Shown: positions 8,040-15,708, counted from the stretch's first letter. The stretch is 36,630 nucleotides of DNA from Halalkalibacter wakoensis JCM 9140 (GCF_000513095.1 NZ_BAUT01000040.1:1-36630); one strand, 5' to 3'. Made by a program: numbers and translations. The notes: generated from the letters alone by a model not told the origin.

Positions 8040-9329
8040 ATGAAAAGGAAAGTGGGATTGCTTGCCGCAGCTGTTTTCGTAACATTTGGTTCTTTTGGAT
8101 GGGGAGCATTTAACGATACGGCTTTAGCCAATACAGAATTACGCGAACAAATATCTAGTGTTGAAAAAGAGCAAGTGGAAAACCGTGCTGAAGCGCAGAA
8201 AACGCAAGCAGAGCTTGATCAACTAGAAAAAGAAATGGAAGAATTGACAGATGAAATTCAACGAATTGATCATCAAGTAGCGGAGACAAATCAAAAGATT
8301 CGTGAAAAACGTGCGGAAATAGAGGTAGTACGTGAAGCAATTGAAGAATTACAAGAGGAAATTGTTATTCTAGAAGAACGAATTGCAGAACGTGATGAAT
8401 TGTTAAAAGAGCGTGCTCGTTCGATGTACCAAACAGGTGGATCAATCAATTACATAGAAGTCATTTTAGGTGCACATAGCTTTAGTGATTTCTTAGATCG
8501 CGTGAGTGCTCTATCAGTAATTGCTCAGCAGGATCGCAACATTTTGGATGCGCATATTGCGGATCAACTTGCTTTAGAGGAAGCAAAAGCTCAAGTTGAG
8601 ATTGAACTGGAAAACCTCGAAGGTCATTTAGAAGAATTAGAAATCTTAATGGCTGACTTAGAAGATCAACGTCAAGAAAAAGATCGTATCATGAACCAAC
8701 TTGAGGCAAAAGAAGGAGAGCTTCATGTTGAATTAGGTGAACTAGAAGATAAGGCTGGTCTTCTTCGTGATCAAGAGCGTGCATTGAAACAAGAATTAGC
8801 TGCGGCTGAAGCAGCGGCAGAAAAACGTAGACAAGAGGAAGCAGCAGCTCAGGCTTCTCGTAGTGGGTCAAACGGAGGTGGATCTTCCCAAGTCCACAGT
8901 GCTCCACCAGTAACAAACTCTGGATTTATGCGTCCAGCAACAGGAACGATAACGTCAACATTTGGACCGCGTGCAACGTTTGGCGGCCGCATGCATAACG
9001 GAATTGATATCGGGAAAAATGGTCGAACTGGAGATGTTCCTGTTGTTGCCGTACAAGATGGAACGGTTGTCCGTTCATACTATTCTAGCAGTTACGGAAA
9101 TACAGTTATCATTGCTCACCAAGTTGATGGACGACTTGTTACGACTCTTTATGCTCATCTAGAAAACCGTGAAGTATCAAACGGACAACGTGTCTCAAAA
9201 GGACAGCGTTTAGGGTTGATGGGGAATACAGGGCGTTCTTTTGGACCTCACCTTCACTTTGAAGTACATGAAGGTGGTTGGAATGGTTCAGCCAATGCAG
9301 TAGACCCTTTACGTTATATACCACGCTAA
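8040..9329 (+). CDS. Secreted coiled-coil M23 (LytM) peptidoglycan endopeptidase, EnvC-like
   Basis: Probable cell-wall endopeptidase or hydrolase activator working with FtsEX. The 429-residue precursor starts MKRKVGLLAAAVFV with a signal peptide ending near ALA-N (about residue 30). A charged coiled coil rich in Glu/Lys/Gln (about 32-250), a Gly/Ser linker and a C-terminal M23 domain follow. The zinc ligands and catalytic residues of M23 are intact: H319 and D323 (MHNGID), H404 and H406 (HLHFE), so it should be active, unlike the degenerate LytM domain of E. coli EnvC. The frame opens at 8016, but the ribosome site AAGGAGG (8024-8030) lies inside that extension, so ATG 8040 is chosen. B. subtilis FtsEX works through CwlO, an NlpC/P60 enzyme encoded elsewhere. 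The coiled-coil-plus-hydrolase layout here suggests the same job, by inference. Confidence 0.88.
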   Translation: MKRKVGLLAAAVFVTFGSFGWGAFNDTALANTELREQISSVEKEQVENRAEAQKTQAELDQLEKEMEELTDEIQRIDHQVAETNQKIREKRAEIEVVREAIEELQEEIVILEERIAERDELLKERARSMYQTGGSINYIEVILGAHSFSDFLDRVSALSVIAQQDRNILDAHIADQLALEEAKAQVEIELENLEGHLEELEILMADLEDQRQEKDRIMNQLEAKEGELHVELGELEDKAGLLRDQERALKQELAAAEAAAEKRRQEEAAAQASRSGSNGGGSSQVHSAPPVTNSGFMRPATGTITSTFGPRATFGGRMHNGIDIGKNGRTGDVPVVAVQDGTVVRSYYSSSYGNTVIIAHQVDGRLVTTLYAHLENREVSNGQRVSKGQRLGLMGNTGRSFGPHLHFEVHEGGWNGSANAVDPLRYIPR

Positions 9330-9357
9330 AAAAATGATAAACCTCTTTTTATCAGAG

Positions 9358-9392
9358 GCCACTGAAAAGGTGAAACCAACCTTTTCAGTGGC
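9358..9392 (+). terminator. Hairpin after the M23 gene that mimics the E-element ends
   Basis: GCCACTGAAAAGGT (9358-9371) pairs perfectly with ACCTTTTCAGTGGC (9379-9392) across a 7-nt loop. It is followed only by CTCTTATTG, so termination would be modest. The first eleven bases are identical to the E terminal inverted repeat, so this looks like two E ends joined back to back. The stretch 9397-9512 that follows holds no recognisable feature. Confidence 0.65.
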
Positions 9393-9557
9393 TCTTATTG
9401 TATAGAAGCACTGACTTCACATGTTGCAGGGCTGGGTAAAACCACGTGTTGGATTTTTGAAAAGGCTGTTTTCGCTAAGGTTGGTGCGTAAAAATATGTT
9501 TAATTCTCTTATGAAATGAAGCGGAAGCCACTCGACTCCTGCGGGAAATAGAGGTAG

Positions 9558-10061
9558 GTCACTGAAAAAGTGCTCGTTTATTCGGATTCGAAAAGGAGCT
9601 TCGATCTCGCTCCCGGGATGGGGGGCACGCACCAGCAGGCGGGCGTTGAACTAACCGGCTGGGCCGGTGGATTTCAACCTGCCCTTCCCTCCTGCAGGAG
9701 TCGGCCCCCATCCGTCCGCTTTGTTGAGAGGAAAGATTGAAATTCCCAGAGAAAACAAAGTCTAATGACGTTGTAGATGAATTAGAGTATTTCCAACAGT
9801 GATCTTTGTTGTGGAAGGTGAACCACAAATCGCTCAAATCCCATCCGTTAAAGAGAAAATGAATGTGTTAAAAGAAATCGTAGAAGAGTAACAAGTTAAA
9901 GATGAGTAAAAGTAACCCTAGCAGGGGAATGACACGTAGACTCCTGCGGGATCAGTGACCCACGTGTGAGACCCCGCAGGCGACAGCCGAGGAGGCTCAC
10001 CGGGCACCCGCGGAAAGCGGAGTGTTATTCCCCTGCGGCAGTTAGGCACTTTTTCAGTGGC
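9558..10061 (-). mobile_element. E2: 504-bp MITE-like element, opposite orientation to E1 and E3
   Basis: The ends are GTCACTGAAAAAGTGC (9558-9573, one mismatch) and GCACTTTTTCAGTGGC (10046-10061). Reading on the plus strand it holds a reversed B unit (to about 9720), the spacer, and a reversed C unit (9921-10036). The C unit ends, GCAGGGGAATGACAC (9921-9935) and GTGTTATTCCCCTGC (10022-10036), pair along 15 nt with one G-T. An extra TCAGTGGC (10062-10069) repeats part of the terminus just outside. The spacer keeps a coding-like fragment, listed separately. Confidence 0.72.
9731..9891 (+). pseudogene. Decayed coding fragment in the spacer of element E2
   Basis: Two overlapping frames read like one broken protein end: ERLKFPEKTKSNDVVDELEY (9731 onward, stop at 9800-9802), then VIFVVEGEPQIAQIPSVKEK continuing to LKEIVEE and a TAA (9799-9891). 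The homologous spacers of E1 and E3, read on the minus strand, retain pieces of it (for example EPQIAQIP in E1) with stops and indels. I do not recognise the family. It could be the remnant of a gene once carried by the element, or a host gene end captured by it. Confidence 0.45.
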
Positions 10062-10311
10062 TCAGTGGCCTCAAATAGAGGTAGGGGCGAGACCCCACAG
10101 GCGTAGCCAGCCTCACCACCTCCCCGCGGAAAGCGAGTGACTGTAGCGCAATGTAACGAACATGGGTAGAAAGCGTAACAGATAAACACAACAAAGTATG
10201 CAAAAACAGTTTTCCAAAAAAATGCAACGGCTTCGCTCAATTCTTTCAAGGGCAGATGAAAATCGACTTTTTCAATCCCATCTATCTATCGCGTTGGATT
10301 TGGGTGAGGTT

Positions 10312-10340
10312 TTGACTTATTTTCTTTCTTTGACTAAAAT
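10312..10340 (+). promoter_or_regulatory. Sigma-A-like promoter upstream of ctpB
   Basis: TTGACT (10312-10317), 17-bp spacer and TAAAAT (10335-10340), about 120 bp before ctpB. In B. subtilis ctpB is mainly a sporulation gene; I did not find a convincing sigma-G or sigma-F box. Confidence 0.5.
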
Positions 10341-10459
10341 AAACATAATAAAGTCATAAAAAACATAGGATGTATTAAGTAGATTGCGCGTCATGTAACT
10401 AAAGAAGAAAAGCAGGATTGCTACGATAGGTATTGTAGACATAATGGGAGTTGGTAGTG

Positions 10460-11920
10460 ATGAACAAGAGACAGTTTCTAATGATCGTAGCAGCCGTATT
10501 CGTAGTAGGTGCGTTCGGTTTTTATTTTCAAGCTGCGCAACCGAGTGTTGAAACGGATTCTGCTGCATCTGAACGTGTAGGACAAGCCGAAGTAAACTTA
10601 TCCGATGAAGAATTGTTGGAGAAGTTTGAGAAAGCTCTAAGCATTATTCATGAACAGTATGTGGATGAAATAACTGAGCAGCAGTTATATGAAGGAGCCA
10701 TTGAAGGGATGCTTCGTACATTAGATGACCCATATTCGGTTTATATGGATCAAGAGACAGCTACTCAATTTGTTGAATCTCTCGGTTCTCATTTTGAAGG
10801 AATCGGAGCCGAAGTAAGCATGACAGATGGGAAAGTCACCATTGTGGCACCTTTTAGAGAGTCTCCAGCAGAAAAAGCAGGATTGCAGCCAAATGATAAA
10901 ATCATTGAGATAGATGGTGAGTCCATTGAAGGTCTTTCTTTATATGAAGCTGTTCTTCAAATTCGTGGAGAAAAAGGAACGACTGTAAGACTGACCATTG
11001 AGCGGGCAGGACAAAATGAATTGTTCGAGATTCCGGTTGAACGTGGAGTCATTCCAATTGAGACGGTTCGAGCAGATATCATTGAGCGTGATGGTCATAA
11101 GCTTGGTCTTTTGGAAATAACATCTTTTTCTGAAGATACAGCGGACCGTTTTAAAGAACAATTAGAAGAACTCGAAAGCGAAGGCATTGATGGACTTCTT
11201 ATTGATGTTCGTGGGAACCCAGGTGGTTACCTGAACGCTGTAGAAGACATTGGGAAATTACTAATTCCTGGCGGGACTCCGATTGTTCAAATTGAAAATC
11301 GTCAAGGTGAAAAAATTCGTTACATGTCTAACTTAGACGAACGGAAGCCATATCCGATTATCGGCTTAACCGATCGTGCTTCTGCTTCTGCCTCTGAAAT
11401 TTTATCGGCAGCTCTCATTGAGGGTGGCGGTTATGATGTGGTCGGGGAGCAAACGTTTGGAAAAGGTACGGTTCAACAAACGATTCAGCTTGGAGATGGA
11501 AGTGAGCTGAAGCTATCGTTGTTCAGATGGTTAACATCTGCTGGAAATGACATTAATGGGGAAGGCGTTATGCCAACAGTCGAAGTCAAGCAGCCGGACT
11601 ATTTCTACACAGCACCTTTATCGATTGGAGACGAAGGAGCATTACGTCTTGACATGATGAGCGATCAAATTCGTAACGCTCAAACCATGTTAAAAGGAAT
11701 TGGCTATGAACCTGGAAGAGTCGATGGTTATTTTAACGAACAAACCAAACAGGCCGTCACAGCTTTTCAACGAGCTAATGATCTAAACGCAACGGGAGAA
11801 ATTGACGAAGAAACAGCATCGATGATTCAACAGCGCACAGTTGATAGTGTTCGTGAACAAGAAAATGATCTCCAGCTACAAACGGCGATTAAGCTTATGT
11901 TGGAACAAATAAACGAATAA
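10460..11920 (+). CDS. ctpB: Carboxy-terminal processing protease CtpB (S41)
   Basis: Secreted serine protease that in B. subtilis trims SpoIVFA to switch on pro-sigma-K processing during sporulation. The 486-residue product has an N-terminal membrane or signal segment (FLMIVAAVFVVGAFGFYF) and a PDZ domain (about residues 105-185, with SPAEKAGLQPNDKI). The S41 core has catalytic Ser310 (ASASASE) and Lys335 (TFGKGTVQ), 25 residues apart as in the family. A C-terminal peptidoglycan-binding domain 1 follows (AQTMLKGIGYEPGRVDG). The frame opens with TTG at 10451, but GGGAG (10446-10450) fits ATG 10460 with a 9-base gap. Confidence 0.94.
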   Translation: MNKRQFLMIVAAVFVVGAFGFYFQAAQPSVETDSAASERVGQAEVNLSDEELLEKFEKALSIIHEQYVDEITEQQLYEGAIEGMLRTLDDPYSVYMDQETATQFVESLGSHFEGIGAEVSMTDGKVTIVAPFRESPAEKAGLQPNDKIIEIDGESIEGLSLYEAVLQIRGEKGTTVRLTIERAGQNELFEIPVERGVIPIETVRADIIERDGHKLGLLEITSFSEDTADRFKEQLEELESEGIDGLLIDVRGNPGGYLNAVEDIGKLLIPGGTPIVQIENRQGEKIRYMSNLDERKPYPIIGLTDRASASASEILSAALIEGGGYDVVGEQTFGKGTVQQTIQLGDGSELKLSLFRWLTSAGNDINGEGVMPTVEVKQPDYFYTAPLSIGDEGALRLDMMSDQIRNAQTMLKGIGYEPGRVDGYFNEQTKQAVTAFQRANDLNATGEIDEETASMIQQRTVDSVREQENDLQLQTAIKLMLEQINE

Positions 11921-11930
11921 AAGAAGTAGA

Positions 11931-11966
11931 AGACCAAAAGGCTGAGGAGCTCTTTTGGTCTTTTTT
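11931..11966 (+). terminator. Rho-independent terminator after ctpB
   Basis: AGACCAAAAG and CTTTTGGTCT form a 10-bp stem followed by six T. Confidence 0.9.
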
Positions 11967-12252
11967 GGTCTGGAATGAGGCTCTTCTTTGAGCTGAGAGG
12001 ACACACGTTCCGTTATTTGATAGGAAACTGCTAATTTTTTTGCTTTGGCGGACCGTGGTTCCGTTATTTCACTATCCATTGGTGTATTTCGATGGATTTT
12101 ATGCAAATAGCGTACCCTCTGTCCATGAACTGATCAAAAAAGGTGATTTTGTCACAAATAAAGGATCGTCAGTCCTCGAAAGCCACTAGCGCATCAATAG
12201 TACAAGGTTACTTCATAAAAGGGGAGCTCTGAATGAACGTTACTTCTCCAAG
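11967..12252. other. Gene-free gap with a short direct repeat
   Basis: No gene is supported here. The 12-mer GTTCCGTTATTT occurs twice in direct orientation (12007-12018 and 12058-12069), 51 bp apart. Nothing else recognisable is present before the A repeat begins near 12253. Confidence 0.4.
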
Positions 12253-12823
12253 GAAATGGAGCGGAAGACTCGACTCCTGCAAGAAATAGAGAGGGGCCAG
12301 TGAAAAAGTGCCCAACTCCCGTAGGCGAATGACACTCTGCTTTCCGCGGGTGCCCGGTGAGCCTCCTCGGCAGTCGCCTGCGGGGTCTAACACGTGGGTC
12401 ACTGGTCCCACAGGAGTCTCCGTGTCATTCCCCTGCTAGATGGGATTTGAGCGATTTGCGGTTACTTTACACATTAGAGATCACTTGTTGGCAATACACT
12501 AATTCATTTGCAATGTCATTACAATTTGTTTCTCTAGGAATTTCTGTCGTTCCTCTCAAAAAGCGGACGGGATGGGGGGCCGACTCCTGCAGGAGGGAAG
12601 GGCAGGTTGAAATCCACCGGCTTGCCGGTTAGTTCAACGCCCGCCTGCGGAAAGCGTGTCCCCCATCCCGGGAGCGAGGGTAAAGCTCCCTTTCAAGTTC
12701 GAAGTAAACGAGCACTTTTTCAGTGGTTTAAATAGAGAGAGGGTCGAGACCCCACACAGCCGAGGAGGCTCGACACCTCCCCGCGGAAAGCGAGTGACTG
12801 CAGCGCAATGGAACGAACATGGG
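12253..12823 (+). repeat. A-type structured repeat, interrupted by element E3
   Basis: The left part (12253-12295) carries GAAATGGAGCGGAAG and CGACTCCTGC. The right part (12730-12823) carries AAATAGAGAGAGGG, the GTCGAG/CTCGAC stem (12743-12748 with 12769-12774) and the end GCGCAATGGAACGAACATGGG. AAATAGAGAG is present on both sides of E3 (12284-12296 and 12730-12743), like the duplication around E2. Confidence 0.78.
12296..12727 (+). mobile_element. E3: 432-bp MITE-like element
   Basis: The ends are GCCAGTGAAAAAGTGC (12296-12311) and GCACTTTTTCAGTGG (12712-12726). The C unit has GAATGACAC (12327-12335) facing GTGTCATTC (12422-12430). The B unit has GGGATGGGGG (12569-12578) facing CCCCCATCCC (12660-12669), an inner GTTGAA/TTCAAC stem (12606-12611 with 12633-12638), and CCGGC-tt-GCCGG (12617-12628). 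The spacer (12437-12556) is the shortest of the three, lacking most of the coding-like fragment. Confidence 0.72.
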
Positions 12824-12844
12824 CAGAACACAAATAACCTTACA

Positions 12845-12886
12845 AAAAAAGACACATCCTCTTGCGAATGAAGGATGTACCTTTTT
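12845..12886. terminator. Bidirectional terminator-like hairpin upstream of minJ
   Basis: AAAAAAGACACATCCT pairs imperfectly with AAGGATGTACCTTTTT around a loop of about 10 nt, giving A-rich and T-rich sides. It could stop transcripts entering from the repeat region before minJ. Confidence 0.6.
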
Positions 12887-12935
12887 GCATAAATGTGATA
12901 CGTTAAAAGGAAGAATAGTTGAAGGAGATACATCT

Positions 12936-14123
12936 ATGCTAGATGACATTTTACGGAGTATAGGTATTTTTCTAGGGTATTTTCTTATTAATCCGTTGCT
13001 TTATATAGGATTGTTTGCTGTCTATTTATTTTCAGGTGTTAGAGTGAAACAAGAGCGAGTGTCGTTTCACACACGAGTTTATGCAAGAATTGCCGATATT
13101 ACGATTCCATTTGCATCAGCGATCTTGCTTGGAGTGTATGTATCAGTTCTAACAATTACACTCGGAGCGACGATCACGTTGCCATTTGTTGCCGTACTGG
13201 CGATCATCTATATTCTTTTCGCTATTACAGCTCAAGTTCGCCTCATCTCTCCCGTTTATGTTTTAGGAGCCACCTTGCTATTGTATGGACTAGAGCCTCT
13301 GCTCGCAGGACAAGCATTGTTTACAACTTTATATAACATACTCGGACAAATTCCGATTATCGTCCCGGCTCTGCTCCTTGCGATTATGATGATTGCTGAA
13401 GGTGTTTTGATTCGAATGAATGGCTCGAAATATACATCGCCTAGGTTAGCACGAAGCAAGCGTGGCAAGTGGGTCGGCATGCATTTTGCTAAACGATTAT
13501 GGATGGTTCCAATCGTTTTATTTATTCCCGAAGGAGTGATTCCTTCTTTGTCTTTTTGGCCAGTTTTTACGATTGCAGACATGGGGCTACAGCCCATCTT
13601 GGTTCCGTTTTTAATTGGTTTTCAACAAAAGGTTAGAGGGACATTGCCAGAGACCCCCATTCGCTCAATGGGATTACGGATTGTCGGCTTAGGCATTCTT
13701 TTTGCTTTGATCGCAGTGGGTAGTTATTATGTTCCGGTTCTAGCGGTTGTGCTTGGTGGACTAGCAATCATCGCTCGTGAATGGCTATATCAATCTGATA
13801 AAAAACGCGATGCTGCGTTGCCAGCTTATTTTTCCAATCAAGCCAAAGGCTGCGTGGTTTTAGGGATTTTACCGGGTAGTCCTGTGGAAAAGATGAACAT
13901 TGCTGTGGGAGAAACGATTGTGAAAGTGAACGGCAAAGAAGTGAACAATGAAACAAGTTTTTACGAAGCGTTGCAATTGAATTCCGCTTTTTGTAAGCTG
14001 GATGTGTTAAACCATGAAGGGGAAGTTCGATTTGCCCAAGGAGCTCTTTATGATGGAGAGCATCATCAGTTAGGTGTTTTGTTAGTAAAAGAAGATACGA
14101 ATCTACAAGATTCCATTATTTAA
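12936..14123 (+). CDS. minJ: MinJ-like cell-division topology protein with PDZ domain
   Basis: In B. subtilis MinJ (YvjD) bridges DivIVA and MinD to keep division at mid-cell. This 395-residue product is close to the B. subtilis length (397). It has about seven or eight hydrophobic spans up to residue 285 (for example IGIFLGYFLINPLLYIGLFAV) and a C-terminal PDZ domain with GILPGSPVEKMNIAVGE and VKVNGKEV. The open frame extends back into repeat sequence to 12819, but GAAGGAG (12921-12927) precisely precedes ATG 12936 and the protein then starts MLDDILRSIG. Its position after ctpB matches B. subtilis synteny. Identity is inferred from topology, PDZ and position. Confidence 0.88.
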   Translation: MLDDILRSIGIFLGYFLINPLLYIGLFAVYLFSGVRVKQERVSFHTRVYARIADITIPFASAILLGVYVSVLTITLGATITLPFVAVLAIIYILFAITAQVRLISPVYVLGATLLLYGLEPLLAGQALFTTLYNILGQIPIIVPALLLAIMMIAEGVLIRMNGSKYTSPRLARSKRGKWVGMHFAKRLWMVPIVLFIPEGVIPSLSFWPVFTIADMGLQPILVPFLIGFQQKVRGTLPETPIRSMGLRIVGLGILFALIAVGSYYVPVLAVVLGGLAIIAREWLYQSDKKRDAALPAYFSNQAKGCVVLGILPGSPVEKMNIAVGETIVKVNGKEVNNETSFYEALQLNSAFCKLDVLNHEGEVRFAQGALYDGEHHQLGVLLVKEDTNLQDSII

Positions 14124-14238
14124 TAAAGTGCTTTTTTCACAAAGTCTGTTGCTCGAAGGAACAAAAAGCCCCCGTAACAACAAGTCTATGAAAAATGCCA
14201 AATAAAACAGCAAGTATAAAAGGAGCTTGAACAAAAGG

Positions 14239-14463
14239 ATGTTGGACGTAGCCCTTGCCGTCGTCATTCCATTTCTCTTAATGATTGTTGTGACACGTGT
14301 TACCTTTAGCATTATGGGTGCTTGTATTGTCACATGGATGATTGCTCTGTTTGTTTTGCAAATTCATCAACAATTTTGGGTGATCTGGTTGCTGGCCATT
14401 CTCTCATTTATTGCGGGCTTAATCGTAGCAAGAAAAAGATTAGCGCACAAACAAGGAATGTAA
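14239..14463 (+). CDS. csbA: CsbA-like small membrane protein
   Basis: Small hydrophobic protein (74 residues) with two or three membrane spans (VALAVVIPFLLMIVVTRVTF; VIWLLAILSFIAGLIVA) and a basic tail. CsbA (DUF2198) of B. subtilis is a sigma-B general-stress protein of unknown action, located just before uvrB as here. The start is uncertain: AGGAG at 14221-14225 is too close to TTG 14227 and rather far from ATG 14239; ATG is chosen because AAAAGG also precedes it. I saw no clear sigma-B promoter. The 115-bp gap after minJ holds no obvious terminator. Confidence 0.8.
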   Translation: MLDVALAVVIPFLLMIVVTRVTFSIMGACIVTWMIALFVLQIHQQFWVIWLLAILSFIAGLIVARKRLAHKQGM

Positions 14464-14464
14464 C

Positions 14465-14505
14465 AAAAAGGAGGTGTCTTCAAGTAGCGGAGACACCTCC
14501 TTTTT
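14465..14505. terminator. Bidirectional terminator between csbA and uspA
   Basis: AAAAAGGAGGTGTCT and AGACACCTCCTTTTT are perfect inverted repeats with an 11-nt loop, serving the two convergent genes. Confidence 0.93.
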
Positions 14506-14507
14506 AG

Positions 14508-14987
14508 TTATTTAGTAGCTGATTGAGATTCGGGAAATGGAACAGGGTTAGTGGTACGCTGTTTGGCGTTTGATTTTACAATCATCACGGGGGATTGAAC
14601 ACGTTTGGCCACTTTGTGACTGACGCTGCCGAGAACTAATTCTTGAAGTTTGTTTTTTCCCTTGCTGCCGATCATAACGAGATCGAAATGATGGTTGTTC
14701 GCAAACTTTACAATTTCTGGACCGGGGTCTCCTTGTAAATAGTGAAATTGGTATGGGATCTCATGTTTTTGCAACAATTCGATAATGGGCTTCACCTTTT
14801 CAATCCTTTTTAGTTTAGTAGAGGAATTCCAATATTGAAGGGCACTTGTTTTTGCTTTGGCGTGATCAGCTACATGAATAACATGAACTTCCACCTTCGA
14901 ATTGGCTTGGGCCAGCTCAACAGTTCGTTCAGCAGCATAAAAGGAATCGTTGGAGCCATCGGTTGCAAGGAGAATCTTATTAAACAT
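14508..14987 (-). CDS. Universal stress protein, UspA family
   Basis: Small cytoplasmic protein of the ATP-binding Usp type (159 residues), usually linked to stress survival. It opens with the family strand MFNKILLATDGSNDS and ends with the nucleotide-binding pattern MIGSKGKNKLQELVLGSVS-H (G-2x-G-9x-G-S), then SPVMIVKS. It is the only minus-strand gene in the window. The start is the ATG at 14987, preceded on that strand by GGGAGGTG; a TTG five codons upstream overlaps the ribosome site and is rejected. The partner and exact role are unknown. Confidence 0.9.
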   Translation of the reverse strand: MFNKILLATDGSNDSFYAAERTVELAQANSKVEVHVIHVADHAKAKTSALQYWNSSTKLKRIEKVKPIIELLQKHEIPYQFHYLQGDPGPEIVKFANNHHFDLVMIGSKGKNKLQELVLGSVSHKVAKRVQSPVMIVKSNAKQRTTNPVPFPESQSATK

Positions 14988-15002
14988 AGGAACACCTCCC
15001 AA

Positions 15003-15314
15003 ATAATAGTAGAACGTAATCTAAATGTTTCTATTTATATATTCGATGATAGCGCTTTCGTTCCTGCTATATAACTAGTTTATGCAAAAATAGACCTCAT
15101 GTGAAGGTGGATCTAGCTTGGGTGCATGATCGATAACATTCTTTATTTTTATCATGACCAATAAAAGACCGACTTAACCAGAGTTTCGGATCCGAAAAAA
15201 ACAAGAAAAAACAAAATTAGCAAAAAATACTTGATCTGTGTTGATTGATCATTTTAAACTAAAAAAGGACAACACATTTTGAGAGACTATATTATTGGAA
15301 AAGAGGCTCTGCAC
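15003..15314. other. Divergent intergenic region between uspA and the DUF2187-like gene
   Basis: About 310 bp of AT-rich sequence without a gene. It must contain the promoters of both flanking genes. TTGATC (about 15224) with TTAAAC 17 bp later is a weak candidate for the right-hand gene. A 14-bp palindrome is listed separately. Confidence 0.4.
15184..15197. promoter_or_regulatory. Perfect 14-bp palindrome, possible operator
   Basis: TTTCGGATCCGAAA is fully self-complementary and lies between two divergent genes. It has no T-run on the side expected of a terminator. Binding of a dimeric regulator is possible but unproven. Confidence 0.3.
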
Positions 15315-15542
15315 ATGGCTTTTGACAAGGAAGAAAAAATTAACGAAAATGCAGCGGTACTAAATGAGAAAATAATCTATGACGGGTTAGAGATGAAGGT
15401 GATTGCTGTTTACAACAATAGTGTAGCAGCTGAATTTTTAGAATTTCCGGTTAAAGGAAGAGAAGCAGATTTTCCTTATTCACGTACAGCTGTCAATCAT
15501 AAAAATTATCAGCGTACTCATGAAATTTTAGATGATAAATAA
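15315..15542 (+). CDS. Small DUF2187-like protein
   Basis: A 75-residue cytoplasmic protein with no signal peptide or membrane span. The C-terminal half (GLEMKVIAVYNNSVAAEFLE ... TAVNHKNYQ) resembles the DUF2187 family (B. subtilis YkvS-like), small single-domain proteins of unknown function. ATG 15315 has AGAGG eight bases ahead; an alternative TTG at 15279 (12 residues longer) has AAGGA at a looser distance, so the start is uncertain. An A-type repeat and a terminator follow. The family call is from the NNSV and VNHKNY patterns only. Confidence 0.65.
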   Translation: MAFDKEEKINENAAVLNEKIIYDGLEMKVIAVYNNSVAAEFLEFPVKGREADFPYSRTAVNHKNYQRTHEILDDK

Positions 15543-15585
15543 ATAGTTTCATTAAGGTTGTTTTATGGAATACTTTTTTCGAAGT

Positions 15586-15708
15586 GCAATGGAGCGGAAG
15601 CCACTCGACTCCTGCGGGAAATAGAGGTAGGGTTGAGACCCCATAGGCGTAGCCGAGGAGGCTCAACACCTCCCCGCGGAAAGCGAGTGGCTGCAGCGCA
15701 ATGGAACA
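15586..15708 (+). repeat. A-type structured repeat, uninterrupted copy A3
   Basis: The outer stem GCCACTCG (about 15599-15606) pairs with CGAGTGGC, GCGGG pairs with CCCGC, and the inner stem GTTGAG (15632-15637) pairs with CTCAAC (15662-15667). Compared with A4 and A5 the outer stem has a C-G pair where they have T-A, and the inner stem is TTGAG/CTCAA where they have TCAAG/CTTGA and TCGAG/CTCGA. It begins near GCAATGGAGCGG and ends at GCGCAATGGAAC. It sits between the DUF2187-like gene and the terminator before uvrB. Confidence 0.85.

Larger units (their letters stand above)
9513..10166 (+). repeat. A-type structured repeat, interrupted by element E2
   Basis: The left half (9513-9557, GAAATGAAGCGGAAG to AAATAGAGGTAG) and right half (10073-10166, AAATAGAGGTAGG to GCGCAATG and AACGAACATGGG) flank E2. 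The 13-bp AAATAGAGGTAGG is present on both sides (9546-9558 and 10073-10085), as expected for a target duplication. The apical core of the right half is shortened (AGCCAGCCTCACC), so this copy is partly decayed. Confidence 0.75.

Noticed and set aside
12357-12933. Open frames of 71-99 codons in element E3
   Set aside because: They are products of GC-rich palindromic repeat sequence, with no family resemblance and no conservation of frame between copies.
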